Notes under the pieces: model-generated
What the model saw: the letters and a program-made list of their open reading frames with translations, nothing else
Told to the model about the DNA's origin: nothing
The model's database searches: none
Program-made: the position numbers and the translations under genes
DNA from: Proteles cristata cristata
Taxonomy: Eukaryota; Chordata; Mammalia; Carnivora; Hyaenidae
Assembly (NCBI GenBank): GCA_017311185.1
Contig: JAESUZ010004907.1
Coordinates: 124,001-188,000 of the forward strand
Direction of reading: 5' to 3'
DNA: 64,000 bases
Shown here: in pieces, positions 57,499 to 64,000 of the stretch
Position numbering within the stretch: the first letter of the stretch is position 1
Layout: each line of letters opens with the position of its first letter

Positions 57499-58392
57499 TC
57501 AGAGCATCCCCCTCAGGATTTCTTGTAGGGCTGGCTTCGTGGTGACAAATTCTTTCAATTTCTGTTTGTTTGGAAAGGTTTTTATCTCTCCTTCTATTTT
57601 GAATGACAGGCTTGCTGGATAGAGGATTCTTGGCTGCATATTTTTACTGTTCATCACATTGAAGATCTCCTGCCATTCCTTTCTGGCCTGCCACGTTTCA
57701 GTAGATAGGTCTGTCACCACTCTGATGGGTTTCCCTTTGTATGTGAGGGCCCTTTTCTCCCTAGCTGCTTTCAAAATTCTCTCTTTGTCCTTGTATTTTG
57801 CCATTTTTACGATGATATGTCGTGCAGAAGATCGATTCAAGTTACGTCTGAGAGGAGTCCTCTGAGCCTCTTGTATTTCCACATTGACTTCCTTCCCCAG
57901 GTCGGGGAAGTTCTCTGCTATAATTTGTTCCAGGACTCCTTCAGCACCTTTCCCTCTCTCTTCCTCTTCTGGGATTCCTATGATACGGATATTGTTGCGT
58001 TTGACTGTGTCGCTGAGCTCTCGAATTCTTCTTTCCTGTTCCTGGATCAGTTTGTCTCTTTTTTTGTCAGCTTCTTGTTTTTCTATAATGGTGTCTTCTA
58101 AATCACTTATTCTCCTTTCTGCCTCTTCAAGCCGTGCGTTGGAGGCCTCTAATTTATTATGGATCTCATTTATCGCATTTTTAAATTCTTCATGCCTATT
58201 TTTATTTTCCATTCTGTCTGTAGCCATAGTTTCTTTGGTGTCCCTTATGTTTTTTTCAAGCCCTGCTATTAATTTCACCATTATTATTCTAAAATCTTGT
58301 TCACTTATGCTGCTGATATCTGTTTTGAGCAGTTCATTAGCTGTCATTTCTTCTTGGAGTTTCTTTGGAGGAGAGCTCTTTCGTTTCGTCAT
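57499..58392 (-). CDS. LINE-1 ORF1 RNA-binding protein, apparently intact
   Basis: A 297-codon frame whose product would trimerise and coat L1 RNA as a chaperone in cytoplasmic L1 particles. In order: a basic N-terminus (MTKRKSSPPKK); a long coiled coil from about residue 40 to 130, rich in heptad-like L/I, E and K with RLEEAERRISDLED; an RRM from about 133 (NNIRIIGIPEEEE) to 228 with RHIIVKMAKYKDKERIL; and a C-terminal domain from about 229 to 297 with the family signature PRILYPASLSFKIEGE. Human ORF1p is 338 residues, so this is somewhat shorter but complete in domain order. The start fits the family and the stop lies 46 bp before ORF2. Translation would come from the bicistronic L1 RNA. 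No internal stop or frameshift is seen, which contrasts with ORF2. It is a transposon gene, not a host gene, unless expression proves otherwise. Confidence 0.93.
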   Translation of the reverse strand: MTKRKSSPPKKLQEEMTANELLKTDISSISEQDFRIIMVKLIAGLEKNIRDTKETMATDRMENKNRHEEFKNAINEIHNKLEASNARLEEAERRISDLEDTIIEKQEADKKRDKLIQEQERRIRELSDTVKRNNIRIIGIPEEEERGKGAEGVLEQIIAENFPDLGKEVNVEIQEAQRTPLRRNLNRSSARHIIVKMAKYKDKERILKAAREKRALTYKGKPIRVVTDLSTETWQARKEWQEIFNVMNSKNMQPRILYPASLSFKIEGEIKTFPNKQKLKEFVTTKPALQEILRGML

Positions 58393-59185
58393 TTTAGTTA
58401 GCTTTCCGGCTCTTGTTGGTTTTAAAGACCTGTTATGCTCTCTGTTTCTATGAGCACTGCTATATCCAAGAAACTCTTTGACTTTCCAGGGCCTATCCTT
58501 TCAGAGATTGTTTTTTGAATGGTATCCCTCGGTCACTCTTGTTGGGACCTTAGTTATTTTATTTTCCTATTCGTAGTGATATTTGGGACTCTTCACCTTG
58601 TGTACTCTAGCTTGTTTCTTGAGGTAGCCCTGGAAAAGAAAACAGACAGACAAACACACAGGGAGCAGGAGCACACAAACGCACAGGCTGATTCAACTAA
58701 CATGCAAAGTGAGAGGGAAAACGAAAAAGTTAATAGAAAAGACGGAGGAGGGAGGGCGAATAGGGAGCATAAAATACATAAAAGGGTCAAAAAGGGGAAA
58801 AGAAAAGGAAAAAAGAAGAAAACCGATGGACAAAGAACGTTTTAAAGCATATACCTGGATTTCCCAGCTACAGTTAAATAGCCGTGTGTATGCAGTGCTG
58901 GTTGAAGAGCATAGAGAAAAAGAGAGAAGGCAGGGCAAGTCAAGGCAGATTTGGAAATAGAATGAACAGGCAGAAGGGATAAGAAACTTTTTTCAAAGAG
59001 GTAAAGGATAGAATATGGTTGGATAGGTGAGAGAAGGATGCTGGAATTATCCAGAGAAACTATATAGTCTAATTACTCCTGAGAGAAATAGCTGAAAAAG
59101 TCGGTAGGTGTAGAATTTACATTTACAGAATGGACTTGTGATTGTTTAAGCAAGCTGGCGACCAGAGTTAATCAGGTCAGTGTTT

Positions 59186-59303
59186 TGGGGAAAAAGGCGA
59201 GAAAAGAGAAGGAAGAAGAAAAAAAGAGAAAAGAAAGGGGGGAAAAAAAGGAAAGAAGAAAAAAAGGGAAAAAAGAAAAAAAAAAAAAGAGGGAGGAGGG
59301 CAC
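59186..59303. repeat. Homopurine tract within the L1 5' UTR
   Basis: About 115 bp of nearly pure A/G on the + strand (pyrimidine in the L1 RNA). The 67-codon lysine-rich frame across it is an artefact. Confidence 0.9.
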
Positions 59304-59693
59304 CTCTCAGGCAGGGATGGGCGTGGCGTGATCCGATGCCTCAGGCGGGGGTTCTGCCTTGGCGATTGTGGGAAGGAGAGTGACGGTGCTCCAGTCCCTT
59401 CTTGAACCCCGCGCTGCAGCTCGCTTTTTTTTTTGGCGTGTCAACTCCCCGTTCCGGGGACGCAGCCGAAGTTGGTTGCACTCTTCAACCCAGGCCAGTT
59501 CCAATCTCCAAATCCCAGTCCGCGCGCCCCGCTGAAGTTGCCTTAGACACAGCTTCCCAGACAACCCCCTCGGGCTATTCCAGGCTCCCTGCTGAGCTCT
59601 GGGGGCGGAGTCAGGATCGCTGCTTCCTTCTCTGGGTCGGGCTGGTGCGCATGCGCGGGGGCTTGCCTGCCGGGTCCGCGTAGCCCGAGCCCG

Positions 59694-59887
59694 CTGGAGT
59701 GAGGAAAACCGGGTCTCTCTATGGCTCGTCACCCGAAACACGAACTCACAGGCAAATTTCCCAGTTTTTAGCTCTTTGCCTTCCCTCTCGAGTTCCAGCC
59801 AGCCAGGAGCGCGGACGCCGGTGTCTGCGCGTCTCTTTCAGGGGTCCCAGCTGCCCTGGAGCTACAATGGCGGCAGGCGCGCCGCCG
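59694..59887 (-). repeat. L1 5' UTR tandem monomer, copy 1
   Basis: A 194-bp unit starting CTGGAGTGAGGAAAACC on the + strand and ending in the GGCGGCAGGCGCGCCGCCG stretch. It is repeated immediately with only a few changes. Confidence 0.93.
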
Positions 59888-60081
59888 CTGGAGTGAGGAA
59901 AACCGGGTCTCTCTATGGCTCGTCACCCGAAACACGAACTCACAGGCAAATTTCCCAGTTTTTAGCTCTTTGCCTTCCCTCTCGAGTTCCAGCCAGCCAG
60001 GAGCGCGGACGCCCGGTGTCTGCGCGTCTCCTTCAGGGGTCCCAGCCGCCCTGGAGCTACAATGGCGGCAGGCGCGCCCGC
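59888..60081 (-). repeat. L1 5' UTR tandem monomer, copy 2
   Basis: The second copy of the unit differs from the first by an extra C (gacgcccggtg versus gacgccggtg), CTTC for TTTC, CCGCC for CTGCC and a slightly changed GC-rich end. Near identity suggests a recent duplication in the source lineage. Confidence 0.93.
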
Positions 60082-60707
60082 GCCGCTTTAAAAACCAACC
60101 TCCAGTAGCGGCACAAAGAAGCAGTTTGTGTGCTCAGCCTCCCCCAGGACCAGTTGTCGCGAGGGGACCCGGTGTGCAGGTATTTGGCAAGTACGGTCTT
60201 TCTATGCACCGAGCGGAGATTTTTCTGTCTCGGACTCTCTCCTTTTCCCCTCTCACTCCCCGTAGAGGGTAGAGGGGGATCGCCTCCCACCCTGGAGGCT
60301 CCGATCCCGGCCCGATTTTACCTTCCCCGGTTCGCACTCACGTTAGAAGGCTTTCTCAGTGGATTCTGCGTCCTTTTTCTCCCAGTCTCTCAGGTTTTGT
60401 ATGGTTTCCAATGGCTTCAGATCTTTTCTGTGTGATGTATGGGCGCGAGTGCAAGTACGGAGCTCCTTACTTCTCCGCCATCTTGCCTCCCCCCTTTTCA
60501 TTCTTGTTTTGAGCACTGTACCCAAGGCCCCAGGAATAGTGCCACCAGACCTTTAAGTGTTGGATAATTTCATTGCATTGAACAAATTATTTAGGTTACA
60601 TGTAAATGGTTTTTAAAATAGATGTAATTATTTGATTTAGGATTTGTGCTACCTTTATTAGTTAAGTGAGTCATTTCATAGTTGATCTCATCTCACAGTT
60701 TCTCATG

Positions 60708-60953
60708 AAAATTGCCAAAACTTCGGGGCACCTGGGTGGCTCAGTTGGTGAAGCGTCTGACTTCGGCTCAGGTCATGATCTCTCAGTGGGTTTGAGCCCC
60801 GCGTCGGGCTCTGTGCTGACAGCTCAGAGCCTGGAGCCTGCTTCAGATTCTGTGTCTCCTTCTGTCTCTGGCCCTCCCCTGCTCACGCTCTCTCTCTCTC
60901 TCTCAGAAATAAGCATTAAAATTTTTTATTAAAAAAGAAATGACCAAACCTCA
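60708..60953 (+). mobile_element. CanSINE, sense, with target-site duplications
   Basis: The body runs from about 60725 to 60935. The duplication AAATTGCCAAAACTTC (60709) and GAAATGACCAAACCTC (60938) is imperfect. The segment 'cgcggttcgtg' between the boxes is missing, so GATCTCTCAGTGGG runs straight into the B box. Confidence 0.92.
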
Positions 60954-60984
60954 AACTCAACCCATTCTACAGCACACTGTTCGT

Positions 60985-61118
60985 TTTGGACCCAGAAAAT
61001 TCTCTTCTAAGGGGGCTGTCCTGTGCATTATAGGATGTACAGAGGTACCCTGGCCCTTGTCTGCAAGCGTGGGTGGGGGGGAAGAAGAATCACCCCCAGT
61101 TGAGAACCACTGCAGTAA
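60985..61118. mobile_element. hAT (Charlie-class) DNA transposon fragment
   Basis: 'gggggctgtcctgtgcattat', 'aggatgtacagaggtaccctg' and the end 'cccccagttgagaaccactg' match a common hAT-type MER (gggggctgtcctgtgcattgta ... gttgagaaccactg). An internal part is deleted; the exact family is not assigned. Confidence 0.75.
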
Positions 61119-63765
61119 AAGATGAGGGCCGCACTGTATACCTATCATGATATTATTAAATACGGTGACCACAGCTCGGGACAAGCAATTGCAAAAACAA
61201 AATCAAAACAAAGCTCAAATCCAAGCAGATCCAATCTAAATTCCATCTAAATAATGGAATTGCTTAAACTACCTGGTTGATGTGGTTGGCATTACAGACA
61301 CCCTTTATTAAATCAGCCTCACACCTTAAAGAATGTTGGGCTGAATACAATCTTCAGTGACTGCTAATGGATGAAATATAAAGATGAGGTATTGAGAAAA
61401 TACAGATGCATAGAGCCTCATAAGCTTTCTGGAAGACGTATACCCATAAGCCCTTTCCTTTTCACCAAGCAGACCGTGTAAAAATGCTCTGTTTTAAAAG
61501 GTACAGCTTACAATCTGCATACTGGTAGGAATGTACCTTTTTTTGAGAAACTACATTAGCTTTTGGAACCACTAATATAAACGTGTTATTACAAACGAAG
61601 TTTTGTTGCCTGAAAATGGAATGTGGGCGGGGGGGGGAGTGGGTGGTATCGTAAAATATGGATTTTACATATTAGATGCAGGATATTTTTCTGTCCTGGG
61701 TCCAAAGAACTCTGTTGCCTAAAATTATGTCCAGTGGGCGACAGACGCTATAATATAACTTTTTAAGGAAGGTCATGTTAGCTCTGAAGAAAAGACTACA
61801 TTGTTCTGCTTTTAAAATAAAAACCCATCTTGGATAATTTAATCTTGCTCCAATGTTTGGTTTCCATCCTATTCTGACTTTCATACATATTTAAATTATT
61901 TGTTTCAAGTTGAATGGAACATTGAAGGGTTTCTTGGTGACAAGACCCATATTTAAAATATGTACATTTTGCTCAGAACTATTCAGAAGGATTTCAAACA
62001 AACAAACAAAAAATCCTCAAAGCCCTTCATCTAACATTCATATTAATTTACTGTATGGTTATAAAAATGTATTCTTCCAGAATTTTTCATAGCAAATATG
62101 AAATGGGCAAAAGGAATTAATAATGTAAAGTTTCTTACAGAAAGTGAAAGAATAGGTTACAGAGCAGTGGAGATTATATAATTTCTTTGATATGAGCATT
62201 ACGAGGAACATTAACTGATTACTGAAACAGCCTAAGTATCTAACTGACTTAGTTATTGAACCAGAACAGAAATTGTTAGGTAGTTCCATAAAATACAATG
62301 AGCGATTGTTATCTTGTGGCTAATTTTATGCTTAAAACTAATAAGCTATGGAAAAGAAAGTGTTATGGGAGACCTATATCATTCTATATCTTACTACTGT
62401 ATATTTAAGTATAACATTGCATTTGTTAATGCCAAAACCATCTGAAATCTCCATTTTATGATGGTAAATTCGCCTGAAACAAGTTTAGCGAATGTGATAT
62501 AATGTAGTGTACTATGACTGGATAATATTTTCTCTATAAATCAAGAGAGGCCTCCAGTCATGCTTTACACGTTCAGACAACTTCTTCTGCAATTTTATGT
62601 GGCAGTTTTTAATATCGCTCCTCTATGTGATCGAAAATAACGTCGATGAAAGCCAAATAAAGAATTTTTTAGAGGAAAATATTTGGTGCACACAGAGTAA
62701 ATAAATACGTACATATATATAGAACATGTGTGTATGCATATATTTATGTGCATACACATACAGGATGCTCTATAAAGTTTTCATTTATTTGGTGATCACA
62801 CTATTTTCTATCTACTCCATTGCTGTTCTCTTATCTAATATTTACGGCGGGACCGTGCCCTCGCAAGTACAGTGATTAAAGAATAATGTCTCCATCTCAC
62901 TTTCTATGTTACAGACCTCTTTAGAGGCTAATTTAGGGCAGGTTGAGCCTGATTTTGCACTACTTTCTGCCTATCGATCTTTCCAACCAATGAGGGAAAC
63001 AGCCCGTGAGGTGGAAGTACCATAGTTTCCAGAATGCAGCCCAGAGCTTATATATTTAATGCCTTGTAATTTATAATGCCTTTGGGATATCTCATCTGAA
63101 TCTGAAACGATCACGTAAAGAACGTAAAATTCTTGCTCTTGTTCCCAAGACCAGTCTGCTAGGAAGTGTCCGTACCTGGACTCCTATCAGGATCTTATTT
63201 GGACCCCACTCCATGATGGAATCTCTCCTACATTCTGTCCTAATTTGTCATACCTGCGAGGGAACAAGAGGCCATACTCACAAGCCACCTGGGGGAAAAA
63301 GGAGAAATGAATTGTATTCTGTCTGCCGATCCAGTCGGCTTTCCATTAGCACGCTGGTGTAGACTGGAGATGATTTGGAGAGCGAAATGCTCACCAGCAG
63401 CATGACATCAGCGGGAAAAAATAAACCAGCTTGACCCGGAGCCACATGGGCTCAATCTGCTACTGCAACTCGACTCGCCTGCTTGGTACCACGAAGATCT
63501 TCGCTATTATCTAAGGTGTCATAAAATAAACCTCTTTTGGAATTAGTCCAACCAGAGCGAGGGAAGAAACTTCGGTCCCTATAGGACAGGAGAGAACAAG
63601 GGTGTGATCTGGTTTACAGAACCTTTCTGTCCAGTGATGCTGGGGGAGCAGTTGTTTTCGTGGATAGAAATTGATTTGGAAATGGAAACCCACGGAATAA
63701 GCACCAGCACACAGTAACAGGATGGTGAGATGTCCGGGATGATTTCAGTTCTCTGATACTACACT
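61119..63765. other. Unique, SINE-free non-coding DNA
   Basis: About 2.6 kb without a recognised retroelement. There is a short AAAC-type run (61996-62012) and a hairpin at 62732-62759 (GTGTATGCA, 10-nt loop, TGCATACAC). The stretch 63300-63500 keeps several CpGs. No exon is supported. Confidence 0.4.
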
Positions 63766-63960
63766 GAATGTATTTAATCACTCATCATTGTTGCTTGGTA
63801 GATACTACGTGCTTGGCAGATTCTAGGTGCTGGCGATAGAAAAAGAAATAGGAAGATCCTTGCCCTCAAAGAGTTCTGGTCCTGCGTAAGAGAGGGGTCA
63901 TGAGACAATGGCAGTGCTGTGAGACGGAAGCTTTGGGAAGGCACCAGATGCCATCGGGGA
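63766..63960. repeat. Possible ancient interspersed repeat
   Basis: 'gtagatactacgtgcttggca', 'attctaggtgctggcgatag' and 'cttgccctcaaagagttctgg' match the old mammalian motif 'ctactatgtgccaggcactgttctaggtgctgggga ... ccctgccctcaaggagctt'. Same family as the fragments near 1.45, 4.0 and 33.2 kb; its name is not assigned. Confidence 0.5.
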
Positions 63961-64000
63961 GTTAGGGAGGCCCAGGGAAGGGATCCTAAGTTATCAGTGC

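Larger units (their letters stand above)
58393..60494 (-). promoter_or_regulatory. LINE-1 5' UTR / internal pol II promoter
   Basis: This 2.1-kb leader is longer than the roughly 0.9-kb human one. The distal part (about 59400-60494) is CpG-dense, as expected for an L1 promoter. It contains a perfect NRF1-type palindrome GCGCATGCGC (59647-59656), a YY1-type site in L1 sense at the very 5' end (60476-60485 on the minus strand, AAGATGGCGG) and two ACAATGGCGGC sites on the opposite strand, one per monomer. The proximal part (58393-59300) is AT- and purine-rich with no recognised signals. Promoter activity is inferred. Confidence 0.85.
53371..60510 (-). mobile_element. Full-length LINE-1 (carnivore L1), minus strand
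   Basis: Identical 16-bp duplications TTTTCATTCTTGTTTT lie at 53371-53386 and 60495-60510. The L1 body is 53431-60494 (about 7.06 kb). In sense order it has a 2.1-kb 5' UTR (60494-58393), ORF1 (58392-57499), a 46-bp gap, ORF2 (57452-53627), a 3' UTR of about 196 bp (53626-53431) and a poly(A) tail. The 5' end starts with a G-run followed by AAGATGGCGG, a layout like the human L1 start with its YY1 site. Identical duplications, kept CpGs and open ORF1 point to a fairly young insertion. ORF2 is broken, so this copy cannot move on its own. Confidence 0.95.

Noticed and set aside
53488..58453. Plus-strand frames up to 189 codons opposite the LINE-1
   Set aside because: Shadows of ORF1 and ORF2 on the other strand; hydrophobic-rich as expected for reverse-complemented L1 coding sequence.
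59307..59741. 144-codon minus frame in the L1 5' UTR as a further L1 gene
   Set aside because: GC-rich leader with frames open on both strands; no similarity to known L1 proteins.
1..64000. CRISPR array, prokaryotic operons or phage genes
   Set aside because: Base style, SINEs, LINE-1 and MIRs are mammalian; spaced direct repeats are only microsatellites and the L1 monomers.
1..64000. Endogenous retrovirus or solo LTR
   Set aside because: No TG...CA-bounded LTR pair, primer-binding site or gag/pol text was recognised by eye. A database search could still find a diverged LTR.

Overview
The window is nuclear DNA from a mammal, very probably a felid or a close feliform carnivore. It carries more than twenty copies of a tRNA-Lys-derived CanSINE beginning GGGGCGCCTGGGTGGC, whose body (GTCGGGCTCTGTGCTGACAG...) is the cat-type version rather than the dog-type SINEC_Cf. 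It also has LINE-1 3' ends of carnivore type and much older mammalian repeats (MIR, LINE2-like, MER5A, MER2, Tigger-type). I found no host protein-coding exon, tRNA or rRNA gene that I can support; the stretch reads as intergenic or deep-intronic DNA. The long ORFs are SINE or LINE translations, low-complexity tracts, or chance.

Layout. 1-9.6 kb: unique sequence with scattered CanSINEs, including a nested inverted pair at 3.4-3.9 kb, MIR fragments and microsatellites. 9.6-15.3 kb: no SINE or LINE recognised; the AT-rich, homeobox-motif-like core at about 12.9-13.56 kb resembles a conserved non-coding element. 15.3-30.4 kb: CanSINEs, several antisense MIRs, a MER2 DNA transposon with TIRs and TA duplications (21.7-22.1 kb), and CA/TG arrays. 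30.4-35.2 kb: another SINE-free stretch. About 36.17-36.62 kb: a CpG-rich, G-rich segment outside any repeat, possibly promoter-like. 38-52.8 kb: repeat-dense (Tigger-type, L1 fragments, stacked SINEs, inverted LINE2-like copies, MER5A). 53.37-60.51 kb: one full-length LINE-1 on the minus strand. 60.5-64 kb: one CanSINE, one hAT-type fragment, then mostly unique DNA.

The only coding content is in that LINE-1 (about 7.06 kb between two identical 16-bp target-site duplications). It has a 2.1-kb 5' UTR with two 194-bp tandem monomers, an NRF1 palindrome and YY1-type sites, an apparently intact ORF1 (297 codons), and an ORF2 with recognisable endonuclease, reverse transcriptase and cysteine-motif regions that is broken by at least five small deletions. 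As sequenced it could make ORF1 protein but not a working ORF2 protein.

The best candidates for follow-up are the L1 promoter structure, its possible 17-nt 3' transduction, the deletion-only ORF2 damage, the SINE-free conserved-looking core at about 13 kb, and the CpG-rich patch at about 36.4 kb. I saw no CRISPR array or novel gene system. All repeat names come from recognition by eye, not from a database search.
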